A program made the translations under genes and the position numbers. Positions 1-9,009 of a stretch of 17,348 nucleotides of DNA are shown here, piece by piece. The stretch is from DASYQV01 sp036005125 (GTDB lineage Bacteria; Acidobacteriota; Vicinamibacteria; Vicinamibacterales; UBA2999). Position 1 is the stretch's first letter. The number at the start of each line of letters is the position of its first letter. The stretch lies in NCBI GenBank assembly GCA_036005125.1, contig DASYQV010000231.1, forward strand, positions 1 to 17,348, written 5' to 3'. The notes under the pieces were generated by a model. It did not search any database, had not been told where the DNA came from, and was given only the letters and a program-made list of their open reading frames with translations.

Positions 1-65
1 GCCGGCAGACGTCTTCCCGTCCAAAACACAGCTCGGCCCGGTGAACCGACCGACCTCACATGGTC

Positions 66-73
66 GAAGGAGG
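66..73 (+). promoter_or_regulatory. Shine-Dalgarno that fixes the first gene's start
   Basis: GAAGGAGG ends 8 nt before the ATG at 82. A GTG at 73 in the same frame overlaps this motif and cannot use it, so the ATG is the better start. Confidence 0.7.
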
Positions 74-81
74 TGGGCGCG

Positions 82-801
82 ATGGCCCCGAGGACACGCA
101 TCATAGGCGCCGTGCGATTCTTGCTCTTTTCCGCATCCGTCCTCGCCGTCCTGGCGCAACCGGGTGTGGCGGTCGCGCAGACAAGCTGCCTTAACAGCGT
201 GGAAATGGCGAAGCTGGCTTTCGGCACGCTGGTGACCTTCAGGAGCACCATCACCGCCGCAGATGTTGTCGACCTCGAGGACGTTCAGAAGGGCCTCGAC
301 GGCGCGATCGCGAGCCTCGCGGATAACGTTAGCGGTGCGCGATCAAGACTTGATCGATTATGCGACCGCCTCGCTGACCTCGTCTCAGGCAGCCGGGAAG
401 TTTTCATCGCGGCGGACGACTGCGTAGGGGCGGCCAACAGCATCACATGCGACGGGGCCGTGATATTCGAGAACTATCAGGATGCAATAGAAGACCTGGC
501 AGAGGACGCTCTCCCGAAGATCACGAGCTCCACGCGGCGGGGTGAACTGAGAGACATCATTGCGCAGGTTTACGCATCGATCGAACGTCTCGTTGCATTG
601 GTTATTGCAGAGGCGAAGCTCAGCGTCAGTTCCGCTTCAGACTCACCGGCAATCGTCGACGCAGAGCAACAACAGAACACGGCACTGGGGCAGGAGGTGA
701 CCTGTTTTGACCCTACGCAGGTGGGCACGCGAGCATGCGGCGATGCGGTTGGCTCATTCTTCGACGCGTGGTTGAACGGGATCATCGAAATCATCGATTG
801 A
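82..801 (+). CDS. Secreted six-cysteine hypothetical protein
   Basis: Protein of 239 residues that I do not recognise as a named family. It starts with a Sec-type signal peptide: basic residues at 4-6, a hydrophobic core at about 10-30 and an AVA site at 30-32 that predicts cleavage near residue 32. The mature part is acidic and mostly helical-looking, with stretches such as LEDVQKGLDGAIASLADNV and RRGELRDIIAQVYASIERL. Six cysteines remain after the signal (36, 94, 114, 123, 208, 219), an even number that fits disulfide bonding outside the cytoplasm. The start at ATG 82 is chosen over GTG 73 because of the GAAGGAGG ribosome site at 66-73. It converges with the GAF gene. No operon partner is visible and the upstream 65 bases show no clear promoter. 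Function is unknown. Confidence 0.75.
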   Translation: MAPRTRIIGAVRFLLFSASVLAVLAQPGVAVAQTSCLNSVEMAKLAFGTLVTFRSTITAADVVDLEDVQKGLDGAIASLADNVSGARSRLDRLCDRLADLVSGSREVFIAADDCVGAANSITCDGAVIFENYQDAIEDLAEDALPKITSSTRRGELRDIIAQVYASIERLVALVIAEAKLSVSSASDSPAIVDAEQQQNTALGQEVTCFDPTQVGTRACGDAVGSFFDAWLNGIIEIID

Positions 802-822
802 ACACCCGCGGCGATGCCGACG

Positions 823-847
823 CCCCAGCGCCGTAGCCGTGCTGGGG
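823..847. terminator. Hairpin between convergent genes
   Basis: CCCCAGC (823-829) and GCTGGGG (841-847) form a perfect 7-bp stem with an 11-nt loop, placed between two converging stop codons. There is no T-tract on either side, so it may be a weak or factor-assisted terminator serving both strands. Confidence 0.35.
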
Positions 848-865
848 TAACGGCCGACATCGTCA

Positions 866-1456
866 TCACCGCGCGGTTTCCGTCAGCAGCTGCCGTTCGA
901 GCGCTCTGACTCTGGCCTCTGCCTGCGCTCGTGCGTCATCGGCCTGACGCGCGAGCCAGCGCAGCTCGATGTCGCCCATGGCAATCGCGGCGAGGTCCTT
1001 GAGGATCTCGATCTCATCCCACGTCCATGTCCTGGGCTCCGAATCGGTGACGCAGAAGCTGCCGATCGTGTGGCCGTCGGAGGTCGCCAGCGGGATTCCA
1101 GCGTACGCCACGATGCCCAGCTCCTCGATTCCGAGATTGCTCCACACCAGCGGATGCCGGCGCGCATCCGCGACGACGAGCGGCGCGCCCAACGCCACGA
1201 CGTGCTGACAGAAGGAGTGCGAGAGCGGGGTCTCGCGCCGCGACAGCCATGGCTCGCGCAGCCCCGCGCAGCTCTTGAAGAACTGACGGTCGCCGTCGAC
1301 GAGCGACACGAGTGCCACGGGCGCGTTCAGGATCCGCCGTGCGAGGCTCGTGAGCCGGTCGAACGTTTCTTCAGGCGGCGTGTCGAGCAGGCCGACACGC
1401 TGAAGGGCGGCGAGGCGATTCACGTTCTGGACGATGCGGAGGAGTTCTTCTGACAT
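866..1456 (-). CDS. Stand-alone GAF domain protein
   Basis: Protein of 196 residues: one GAF sensory domain (about 28-165) followed by a charged helix likely to form a coiled coil (about 160-194). The patterns SLVDGDRQFFKSCAGL, SHSFCQHVV and GSFCVTDSEPRTWTWDEIE are typical of the GAF modules found at the N-terminus of hybrid sensor kinases. Here no kinase, cyclase or GGDEF output domain follows, so it may be a soluble ligand- or redox-sensing partner. Cysteines at 63, 83 and 135 could matter. It starts 24 nt after the stop of the Ser/Thr kinase gene and has its own GAGGAG ribosome site at about 1461-1466, so the two genes are very likely co-transcribed. A role in modulating that kinase is inferred from position only. 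No signal peptide or membrane segment is seen. Confidence 0.85.
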   Translation of the reverse strand: MSEELLRIVQNVNRLAALQRVGLLDTPPEETFDRLTSLARRILNAPVALVSLVDGDRQFFKSCAGLREPWLSRRETPLSHSFCQHVVALGAPLVVADARRHPLVWSNLGIEELGIVAYAGIPLATSDGHTIGSFCVTDSEPRTWTWDEIEILKDLAAIAMGDIELRWLARQADDARAQAEARVRALERQLLTETAR

Positions 1457-1480
1457 ACTTGCTCCTCGTCGCGCGACGTG

Positions 1481-4081
1481 TCAACGCGGGCCGGCGCTGA
1501 ATTCCTTCACGAGGGCTTCAAACGCGGGATCCGCTCGCAGCACCCTGTAGTCTGGATCCTGACGCGCCGCGGCCGAGGAGAACCCGGACCGAAACGCGGC
1601 GCGGAGGCTTGCAACCGCTTCGGGTACGCGGTCGGCCATCAGCTGGATAGTGGCTTCGTAATAAATCAAATCCACATCGTCGGGCTTGGTGCGCCTGGCC
1701 ATCGCGATGTACTGCATCGCCTGCGGAATCTTTCCTCTTTTCGCGTACGAAAGCGCGAGGGCCGCGATCGTGCCGGGGTCCTGCTTGGCCTTCAGTTTTT
1801 GGAGCGCCACTGCAATCGCTCTGTCATATATCGGATCGGCCTTGGCGCGCTCGCCGAGCCATCGATAGGCGTCGGCGAGGTTCACCAGGCGTACCTCATT
1901 CGGTTCCAGATCCACAGCCTTTTGCTGCATCCGCACTGCCTCAGCGAACCGGCTCATGTTTGCGTACGTGATTCCGAGATTGGTGTAGACGGTCGCGTTC
2001 TCTTTTACCTTCAGCGCGTCCTGGAAGGCAGTGGCTGCCTCTTCGAACTGTCCCATCTTCAGATGCATAGCGCCGAGGTTGCTGTATCCGCGCACCTTGT
2101 TCGGCTCGAGCTCGATGACTTTGCGAAAGGCATCCGCGGCTTCCGAATATCGTCCGAGCCCGTTCGCGATGCTGCCCAGGGCGTTGTAATGCTCAGGGTC
2201 GAACGCATTGATCTCCACGGCCTTCTGCACCGACTGTATCGCGTCCTGCGCATGCCCTGTCGCCGCCAAGGCGCGGCCGCGTTCCCGGTACGCCTTATCG
2301 GATTTCGGTGACAGAGCAAGCGCGCGGTTCAGGGCAACAATCGCCTCCTGCCATTTCCCGCCAGCCGCGTTGTACACGGTGCCGACGGCCAGATGTGTCT
2401 CGGCCCGCGACGGCTCGAGCTGTCGCGCGCGTTCGGCCATGTACTGCGCCTGTTCGACCCACTGGCGCTCCTGCGTCTGGCGAAAAACCTCCAGCATCGC
2501 CTCGCTCATCGCCGCATACGCCAGGGCGAAGCCGGCATCCTGGCGCACTGCGTCCTCATAGAATTGAATAGCAGCCTTTGCGCCCTCGGAACCCGGCTGC
2601 TCTCGCCGGACGGTCATGCCTTTCAAATACAGCTTGTACGCCTCGGTGTTCGAGGTCGGCGACGATGCGGCCAGCGGTTCGGACGGCGCGATGTGGAGTG
2701 CGTCGAGCAGTCCGGCGAGAAGACGATCTTCCATCGACAGCACATTGGAACGATCCCCTGAGAGTGCCTGGGCCCACAGGCGTCGTCCGTTCTTGACGTC
2801 CTCCATGTTGACGATGACGCGGAGCGTACCGCCGATCTGCTGGACGGTCCCCGTCACGAGGACGTCGACGCCCAACTCGCGGGCGGCAGCATCGGTCGAG
2901 CCGCGGGCGGCCGCGCGCTCCACCGCGGCACCCGATGCGACAGGGAGCGCCGTCGACTGGAAGAGACGCGCCGCGAGTGTTTCACTCAGGCCACCGGCAA
3001 GAAGACTCGCTTCGGCGTCGGTGCCAATCGCACGGAATGGAAACACGGCAATCGATCGAGGCTCCGCCGAACCACCGTCACGCTGGAACCAGGATGAGGG
3101 CAGGATCATTCGCCGCGTCTGCGGAACGGCCAGAGTGGACAGCAGGATCGCCGCAAGAACGGCCGCAGCCGTCAACGACGTCTTCCGCGTCAATCGCCAC
3201 TTCAACCGGGCGGGAACCGAAGGCACCCGTTCGGACCGCGGCGCCGGTCCTTCGAGTTCGCGCTGAATCGTTTCGAGCGCCGCGCGCACTTCGCTGGCCC
3301 GTTGATAACGCTGCCGCGGCTCCTTCATCAGGCACCGCAAGACGATCCCGCGAAGACCCGTGTCGATCGATGCGCGCAGCGGCCAGGGAGATTCCCGCAG
3401 AATCTCCGTGCAGAGCTCTGCGTTGTTGCGTCCCGAAAAAGGCAGACGGCTCGTCAACATCTCGTAGAGGACCACACCGAGCGCCCAGATATCGCTCCGT
3501 GCATCGGGCTGCAGCCCCCGCAGCACTTCCGGCGCCATGTACGCCGGCGTCCCCGCTGTCGTATCGGAATCGGTGTCTTCGCGCGTCTCCAGCTTGCTCA
3601 CTTCGTCGAACCGGGACGCCGTGAAGCGCAAGGCCAGGCCGAAGTCGAGAATCTTCGTCCGTCCGTCGGGGGTGACGACGATGTTCGCGCTCTTCAAATC
3701 GCGATGGATGACACCGTGGTCGTGAGCGTGCGCGATCCCATCGGCGATTTGAATCGCGTACGCGACCGCGCTTTCGACCGCCAGGCCGTCGATCGGGATC
3801 ACCTCGCGCAGCGTCTGGCCCTCGACGTACTCCATGACGATGAAGGCCTGTCCGCCGGCCTCGCAGACCTCGTGAATGGTGCAGATGTGCGGATGGTTCA
3901 AGGCGGAGGCGACGCGGGCCTCGGAGAGGATCTCATGCACGTCTCCGGCTGACGGAGACGTGAGAAACTTGATCGCGACGGGTCGTTCCAGGCGGACGTC
4001 GAACGCCTTGTAGACGACGCCCATACCGCCGGCGCCAAGTTGCGCCTCGACCGAATAATGATCGAGGATCTGACCAATCAT
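1481..4081 (-). CDS. Transmembrane Ser/Thr protein kinase with TolB-like and TPR domains
   Basis: Receptor-like eukaryotic-type kinase of 866 residues. The N-terminal kinase domain (about 8-270) has all key elements: glycine loop LGAGGMGVVYKA (15-26), ATP lysine K38, catalytic HRDLKSAN with D128, DFG at 146-148 and APE at 183-185. A single membrane helix follows at about 302-320. The outer part begins with SIAVFPF (343-349), a TolB/FlgO-like region often seen behind acidobacterial kinases and cyclases, and continues with about eight TPR-type repeats (roughly 500-840) that should bind proteins. The kinase phosphorylates Ser/Thr on partner proteins; the substrate is not shown here. The gene is divergent from an FHA-domain activator, and FHA domains read phosphothreonine, so that protein is a natural candidate partner. 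The GAF gene lies 24 nt downstream. A GAGG motif just upstream of the ATG fits translation start. Confidence 0.93.
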   Translation of the reverse strand: MIGQILDHYSVEAQLGAGGMGVVYKAFDVRLERPVAIKFLTSPSAGDVHEILSEARVASALNHPHICTIHEVCEAGGQAFIVMEYVEGQTLREVIPIDGLAVESAVAYAIQIADGIAHAHDHGVIHRDLKSANIVVTPDGRTKILDFGLALRFTASRFDEVSKLETREDTDSDTTAGTPAYMAPEVLRGLQPDARSDIWALGVVLYEMLTSRLPFSGRNNAELCTEILRESPWPLRASIDTGLRGIVLRCLMKEPRQRYQRASEVRAALETIQRELEGPAPRSERVPSVPARLKWRLTRKTSLTAAAVLAAILLSTLAVPQTRRMILPSSWFQRDGGSAEPRSIAVFPFRAIGTDAEASLLAGGLSETLAARLFQSTALPVASGAAVERAAARGSTDAAARELGVDVLVTGTVQQIGGTLRVIVNMEDVKNGRRLWAQALSGDRSNVLSMEDRLLAGLLDALHIAPSEPLAASSPTSNTEAYKLYLKGMTVRREQPGSEGAKAAIQFYEDAVRQDAGFALAYAAMSEAMLEVFRQTQERQWVEQAQYMAERARQLEPSRAETHLAVGTVYNAAGGKWQEAIVALNRALALSPKSDKAYRERGRALAATGHAQDAIQSVQKAVEINAFDPEHYNALGSIANGLGRYSEAADAFRKVIELEPNKVRGYSNLGAMHLKMGQFEEAATAFQDALKVKENATVYTNLGITYANMSRFAEAVRMQQKAVDLEPNEVRLVNLADAYRWLGERAKADPIYDRAIAVALQKLKAKQDPGTIAALALSYAKRGKIPQAMQYIAMARRTKPDDVDLIYYEATIQLMADRVPEAVASLRAAFRSGFSSAAARQDPDYRVLRADPAFEALVKEFSAGPR

Positions 4082-4333
4082 GGTGCCTCAGGGAAAGCCG
4101 CGCTGCATCTTAAGCGCCGCGCCGCGGGCAAGTCAATGAGCCGCCACGCGGATGAGCCGCCACGCGGATGGCCGCGCGGTCGCTCCGTCGCAACGCGGAA
4201 GCGTTCGCGTGCCGTTCCCCCGAGCGACGCCTAGCGTCGCCGCTCGTCGGATGTAGAATGGCCGCCGACTGAGGAACCCACCGGGGGACGCACCACCCGC
4301 CACAATCAACCTCCACGGGATTGAGAGGCCACG
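4082..4333. promoter_or_regulatory. Shared divergent promoter region of kinase and FHA activator
   Basis: This 252-bp gap separates two genes that point away from each other. It holds a perfect tandem repeat (4136-4167), an inverted repeat GCGACGC-CTA-GCGTCGC (4224-4240) and, on the plus strand, a TAGAAT hexamer at 4254-4259 that could be a -10 box, without a convincing -35. I could not assign a promoter with confidence on either strand. GAGAGG at 4323-4328 is the likely ribosome site of the activator gene. Confidence 0.5.
4136..4167. repeat. 16-bp perfect tandem duplication
   Basis: ATGAGCCGCCACGCGG occurs at 4136-4151 and again directly at 4152-4167, with no mismatch. It lies 55-86 bp upstream of the kinase start codon. 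It could be a duplicated operator or simple slippage. Confidence 0.9.
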
Positions 4334-5719
4334 ATGGCTGCGAGTCTCATGGCGATTGCTGGTCCAATCAGGGGCCAGATCCTCTCGCTTACCGGCGAGG
4401 CGCTGTCAATCGGGCGAGCTTCCGCCAACCAGCTCTGTGTCAGCGATCTCGCGCTGTCGCGGCATCACTGCCGGATCGGCTGCGAATCGGGACAAACGGT
4501 CATCCGCGACCTCGAAAGTCTCAACGGAACATTCGTCAACGGGTTGCCGATCCGCGAGCGCACACTCGAGCACGGGGACCAGATCAAGGTGGGACATTCG
4601 GTCTTCGTCTTCGTGCTCTCCGAAACGACGGACATCGAGCTCGCGAACGTACCCCTTTCTCCGCAGAATCCCGCACTTCCGACGATCCAGCTTTCGCGGC
4701 ATCGTCTCGCTCCGGGCTTGAAGGAGGCGGCCAAAGCTGGCGACAAGGCGGCCCAGCACAGCGACATCGGCATCCGCCACGCAATAATTGGCGAAAGCGC
4801 GCGGATGGGTGAGGTCTACCGGATCATCGCCCGCGCAGCGCGCACGGACACCACGGTCCTCATCCGTGGCCAGAGCGGCACCGGCAAGGAGCTGGCGGCA
4901 CGCGCGATCCATCAAAACAGCCCCCGCGCCAGCGAACCGTTCGTGTCGATTAATTCCGCCGCTCTGACCGAGACGCTGGTCGAGAGCGAGTTGTTCGGTC
5001 ACGAGAAGGGAGCGTTCACCGGAGCGATCGCGCAGAAGAAGGGACGGCTCGAGCTCGCCGACCGGGGCACGATCTTCTTCGACGAGATCGGCGAAATGGC
5101 GCCGCCGCTCCAGACGAAGATGCTGCGCGTGATTCAGGAGCGCGAATTCGAGCGGGTCGGCGGCACCCGGACTCTGCGCGTCGACGTCCGCGTCGTCGCC
5201 GCCACCAACAAGAACCTGGAGGAAGCCGTCAAGAAGGGGGAGTTCCGGGAAGATCTCTACTACCGCCTCAACGTGATCATGCTGACCATGCCTCCGTTGC
5301 GCGAGCGGAGCGATGATATTCCGCTGCTCGCCGCGTACTTCATTGCGAAATACAGCGAGCGTTGCGCCCGCCGTGTGATTGGCCTCTCGCAGGAAGCGCG
5401 CGCGCACATGATGCACTACGACTGGCCGGGCAACGTTCGTGAGCTCGAGAATGCGATCGAGCGCGCCGTCGTGCTCGGCAACTCCGATCGAATCCTGCCC
5501 GAGGATTTGCCCGAGCCGATCCTGGAGGCGGAAGCGGCTGGAGGCGTGACGACCGGGTATCACGCCGCCATTCGCGATGCGAAGCGGCGCGTCGTGGTCG
5601 AAGCGCTCCAACAGGCCGGCGGCCGATTCAACGATGCCGCCCGGACGCTCGGCGTCCACCCCAACTATCTGCACCGGCTCGTCCGGACACTCGACCTGCG
5701 GCGCGAGCTGAGCGGCTAA
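4334..5719 (+). CDS. FHA-domain sigma-54 enhancer-binding activator
   Basis: Transcription activator of 461 residues with three domains. The N-terminal FHA domain (about 20-95) keeps the phosphothreonine-binding residues: IGR (26-28), LSRHH (41-45) and LNGTFVNG (63-70). The central AAA+ domain (about 150-380) has Walker A GQSGTGKE (179-186), the sigma-54 contact loop GAFTGA (226-231), Walker B TIFFDEIGEM (D250, E251) and the YDWPGNVREL motif. The C-terminus (about 410-455) is a Fis-type helix-turn-helix, DAARTLGVHPNYLHRLVRTL. Such proteins bind upstream sites and use ATP to open sigma-54 promoters; the FHA domain replaces the usual receiver, so control would come from Ser/Thr phosphorylation. 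The divergent neighbour is a Ser/Thr kinase. Its stop codon overlaps the cusA-like stop by 4 bp on the other strand. It is a candidate regulator of the sigma-54-like promoters at 12644 and 13884, which is inference. Confidence 0.94.
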   Translation: MAASLMAIAGPIRGQILSLTGEALSIGRASANQLCVSDLALSRHHCRIGCESGQTVIRDLESLNGTFVNGLPIRERTLEHGDQIKVGHSVFVFVLSETTDIELANVPLSPQNPALPTIQLSRHRLAPGLKEAAKAGDKAAQHSDIGIRHAIIGESARMGEVYRIIARAARTDTTVLIRGQSGTGKELAARAIHQNSPRASEPFVSINSAALTETLVESELFGHEKGAFTGAIAQKKGRLELADRGTIFFDEIGEMAPPLQTKMLRVIQEREFERVGGTRTLRVDVRVVAATNKNLEEAVKKGEFREDLYYRLNVIMLTMPPLRERSDDIPLLAAYFIAKYSERCARRVIGLSQEARAHMMHYDWPGNVRELENAIERAVVLGNSDRILPEDLPEPILEAEAAGGVTTGYHAAIRDAKRRVVVEALQQAGGRFNDAARTLGVHPNYLHRLVRTLDLRRELSG

Positions 5720-8700
5720 CATCCGACGTGCTGCTTCAACTCCGAGTTCCACTTCCAGAGCTGATACATCGGTGGATAGATCAGCAGCTCCAGCAGGAAC
5801 GACGTGAGAATGCCGCCGATGAGCGGCGCGGCAATCCGTTGCATCACGTCCGACCCCGTGCCGGTCGACCACATGATCGGGACGAGACCGAGGAACATCG
5901 TCGCTACGGTCATGAACTTCGGCCGCAACCGCTGGACGGCGCCCTGCAGGATGGCGTCGCGCAGTTCCCCGAGGCTGCGAAGGCGTCCTTCTCTCTTTGC
6001 CTGCTCGTACGCGAGGTCGAGGTACAGCAGCATGAAGACGCCGGTTTCAGCATCGACGCCAAGCAGCGCTATCAACCCGATGTACACGCCGATGCTCATG
6101 TTGTAACCGAGCAGATACAGGAACCACACCGCTCCGATTGCGGAGAACGGCACTGCGAGGACGATGATCAACGTCCTGGCGATCGAACGCGTGTTCAGGT
6201 ACAGCAGCAGGAGAATCAACGAGAGCGTCAATGGCACGACGAGAGCGAGTCGTTGCCTGACGCGCAGCATGGCCTCGTACTGACCGCTCCACGAGATCGT
6301 GTAGCCGGGCGGGAGCTGGAGCTTGTCGGCGAGCATGCGGCCCGCGTCCTCGACGTATCCGCCCGGATCGCGTCCCGCCAGATCCACGTACACATAGCCG
6401 GTGAGCAGACCATCCTCGTTGCGAATCATCGCCGGCCCGGTGGTGGCACGGATCGTCGCGAGCTGGGCCAGGGGCACGTGGCGCTGCCCGCCGGACGCGG
6501 GAACCAGCAGCCGTTCAAGCGCGCCTATCTCATTGCGGAAATCGGGCATATAGCGCACGTTGACCGGGTAGCGCTGCCGCCCTTCGACAGTTGTCGTCAC
6601 CGTCTCGCCGCCGATCGCGTTCTGGACCACGTCCTGCGCTTCATCGATGCCCAGACCGTGCCGGGCCAGGGCCTCGCGTTTCCAGTCGATGTCCAGGAAA
6701 TACCCTGCGCCCGTACGCTCGGCGAATACGCTGCGCGTGCCGGGGACAGCCGGCAGGAGCGCCTCAATCTGCGATCCGATCTGCTCGATCGTGTTCAGAT
6801 CCGCGCCGGAGATCTTGAGACCGAGCGGGGTGCGCACGCCGGTCGTCAGCATCGCCGTGCGGGCCTTGACCGGCATCGTCCACGCGTTCGAAACACCGGG
6901 GATGCGGAGTGCATCGTCGAGTTGACGCACGAGCTCGTCCTGCGAGATGTGATCAGGCGTGATGCGCCGGAAGATCGTTTTCGCCCACTCCGGGGCCCAC
7001 GACGAATACCACGTCGGTTTCCGGCGCCACTCGGACTTCGGTTTCAGCGTGATGACGGTTTCGAGCATCGACAGTGGCGCTGGATCGGTCGGCGTTTCGG
7101 CGCGACCGACTTTCCCGAGTACGTGGTCGACCTCAGGAATCTTCTTGATGATGCGATCCGTCGCCTGAAGCAGCGTCTGGGCGTTCCCAATGGAAATCCC
7201 CGGCATCGTCGACGGCATGTAGAAGAGCGTGCCCTCGTCGAGCGGCGGCATGAATTCCGACCCGAGGCGGCCATATATCGGAACCGTTGCGACGAGCATC
7301 GCGCACGCGCCACCGATCACCAGCCACGGCCGGCGCAGTGACCAGGCAGCTACCGGCCCATACAGGCGGATCAACCCGCGGCTGATCGGATGTTTTTCTT
7401 CGGGATGAATCGTTCCCGCGGCGAACGTGTTGATCAGCCTGAACAGCCATGACAGCCGCGGCCTGATGCGCACCGGCCTCACGCGGGTAAAGAGCAGCCG
7501 CAAGGCCGGATCCAACGTGATTGCGAGGATGGCGGCCACGATCATCGACAGCGTCTTCGTGTAGGCCAGCGGCTTGAACAGACGTCCTTCCTGCGCCTCG
7601 AGCGTAAGAACAGGCAGGAAGGACAGGGCGATCAGCAGCAGCGCGAAAAAGCTGGGAGGTCCAACCTCCTTGACGGCGGCAATCACGATCGACCCGTAGT
7701 CCTGGCGCCGATCGGTTTGCTGCCACTGCTCGAGCTTCTTGTGCGTCTGCTCGACCACCACGATCGACGCGTCGACGAGCGCCCCCACCGCAATGGCAAT
7801 CCCCCCGAGCGACATGATGTTGGCGCTCATCCCGAGCAGACGGAACGGGATGAACGAGACGAGGACCGCAATCGGAATCGTAACGATCGGAACGAGAGCA
7901 CTCGGGATGTGCCAGAGAAAGAGCAGAATCACCGCCGCAACAGTGATCATGATCTCGATCAACGTGGATTTCAGGTTGTCGATCGATTTTTGGATCAACT
8001 CGGAACGGTCGTAGATCGGAACAACCTTGACGCCGTGCGGCAGGCCGCCCTCGATGGAGCGGATCTTGTCCTTCACACGAGCGATGACGTCGAGCGCGTT
8101 CTCCCCGTTGCGCATGATGACGATCCCGGAGACTGTGTCGCCGGTGCCGTCGAGGTCCGATGCGCCTCGCCGGAGGTCCGGACCAGGCACCACCTCGCCG
8201 ATGTCCTTGACGCGTATCGGCGTACCCTGTTCGCTCGCGGCCAGCACGATGTTCTCGAGATCTCCGACGGATCGACTGTAGCCGTGGCCGCGAACCATGT
8301 ACTCGGTTCCGCCGAAATCGATGACGCGGCCGCCGACGTCGGCATTGCCGCCTCGCACGGCGTCAACGACGCGTCTGATCGACAATCCGTATCCGCGCAG
8401 CCGATTCGGGTCGACGTTCACCTGATACTGCCGCACGTAACCGCCGAGCGACGCCACGTCGGCGACGCCGGGAACGGCCTTCAGGGAGTAACGCAGATAC
8501 CAGTCCTGGTGCGAGCGCAGGTCGGCGAGCGTGTGCGTGCCCGATTCGTCGACGAGCACGTATTGAAAGATCCAGCCCAGCCCCGTCGCATCCGGGCCGA
8601 GCTCCGTCTTGACGCCGTCGGGAAGCCGCGAGAGCACCGGCGAGAGATATTCCAGCGTCCGCGATCGCGCCCAGTAGATGTCGGTGCCCTCCTCGAAGAT

Positions 8701-8982
8701 GACGTAGACAAACGAGTAGCCAAAGTCGGAGATGCCGCGAACGGCCTTCACGCGCGGCGCGCCGACGAGAGACGTCACGATCGGATACGTGACGTGATCC
8801 TCAACGAGGTCCGGGCTGCGGTCCCAGCGCGAGTACACGATGACCTGCGTGTCGCTGAGATCCGGGAGGGCGTCGAGCGGCACATGCCGCATCGACCACC
8901 AGCCTGCGGCGGCGGCGGCCAGCGCGGCCAGGATGATGGTTGCCCGATGCGTCGCCGAGTACCCGATAATGCGGGCGATCAT
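5716..8982 (-). CDS. cusA: CusA-like heavy-metal efflux RND pump
   Basis: Inner-membrane RND transporter of 1088 residues, near the usual 1,040-1,050 of CusA. It uses the proton gradient to push metal ions from the periplasm or cytoplasm into an export channel. The first membrane helix is at about 13-30, the first periplasmic domain at about 31-335, a multi-helix block at 340-500, the second periplasmic domain at about 580-900 and the last helices at about 910-1075. The TM4 motif GALVDASIVVVEQTHK (400-415) with acidic D404 and E411 is of the CusA/CzcA metal type rather than the drug type. By remembered alignment to E. coli CusA, M639 (APLSM) and M711 (AMLTTG) sit at positions holding methionines there, favouring Cu(I)/Ag(I); I cannot check a third. 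It follows the adaptor gene by 27 nt and has a GGGAG ribosome site. The substrate is inferred from homology and the oxidase neighbour. Confidence 0.93.
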   Translation of the reverse strand: MIARIIGYSATHRATIILAALAAAAAGWWSMRHVPLDALPDLSDTQVIVYSRWDRSPDLVEDHVTYPIVTSLVGAPRVKAVRGISDFGYSFVYVIFEEGTDIYWARSRTLEYLSPVLSRLPDGVKTELGPDATGLGWIFQYVLVDESGTHTLADLRSHQDWYLRYSLKAVPGVADVASLGGYVRQYQVNVDPNRLRGYGLSIRRVVDAVRGGNADVGGRVIDFGGTEYMVRGHGYSRSVGDLENIVLAASEQGTPIRVKDIGEVVPGPDLRRGASDLDGTGDTVSGIVIMRNGENALDVIARVKDKIRSIEGGLPHGVKVVPIYDRSELIQKSIDNLKSTLIEIMITVAAVILLFLWHIPSALVPIVTIPIAVLVSFIPFRLLGMSANIMSLGGIAIAVGALVDASIVVVEQTHKKLEQWQQTDRRQDYGSIVIAAVKEVGPPSFFALLLIALSFLPVLTLEAQEGRLFKPLAYTKTLSMIVAAILAITLDPALRLLFTRVRPVRIRPRLSWLFRLINTFAAGTIHPEEKHPISRGLIRLYGPVAAWSLRRPWLVIGGACAMLVATVPIYGRLGSEFMPPLDEGTLFYMPSTMPGISIGNAQTLLQATDRIIKKIPEVDHVLGKVGRAETPTDPAPLSMLETVITLKPKSEWRRKPTWYSSWAPEWAKTIFRRITPDHISQDELVRQLDDALRIPGVSNAWTMPVKARTAMLTTGVRTPLGLKISGADLNTIEQIGSQIEALLPAVPGTRSVFAERTGAGYFLDIDWKREALARHGLGIDEAQDVVQNAIGGETVTTTVEGRQRYPVNVRYMPDFRNEIGALERLLVPASGGQRHVPLAQLATIRATTGPAMIRNEDGLLTGYVYVDLAGRDPGGYVEDAGRMLADKLQLPPGYTISWSGQYEAMLRVRQRLALVVPLTLSLILLLLYLNTRSIARTLIIVLAVPFSAIGAVWFLYLLGYNMSIGVYIGLIALLGVDAETGVFMLLYLDLAYEQAKREGRLRSLGELRDAILQGAVQRLRPKFMTVATMFLGLVPIMWSTGTGSDVMQRIAAPLIGGILTSFLLELLIYPPMYQLWKWNSELKQHVGC

Positions 8983-9009
8983 GGTCGTACTCCCAAGTCT
9001 GCAAATTGT

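Noticed and set aside
570..869. Minus-strand frame just after the GAF gene, overlapping its stop
   Set aside because: The close junction is tempting as translational coupling, but it runs antisense through the secreted-protein gene and has no protein-like pattern.
1478..2311. Plus-strand frame of 277 codons
   Set aside because: Antisense to the TPR region of the kinase, with no recognisable domain.
4248..4263. GG-N10-GC spacing upstream of the FHA activator, as in a sigma-54 promoter
   Set aside because: Only the GG and GC match; the rest is unlike the consensus, so it is likely chance.
4406..5872. Long minus-strand frame of 488 codons
   Set aside because: It is antisense to the FHA/AAA+ gene, whose motifs are unmistakable; high GC produces long shadow frames.
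5728..7341. Plus-strand frame of 537 codons
   Set aside because: Antisense to the CusA-like gene, rich in Arg, His and Asp with no domain pattern.
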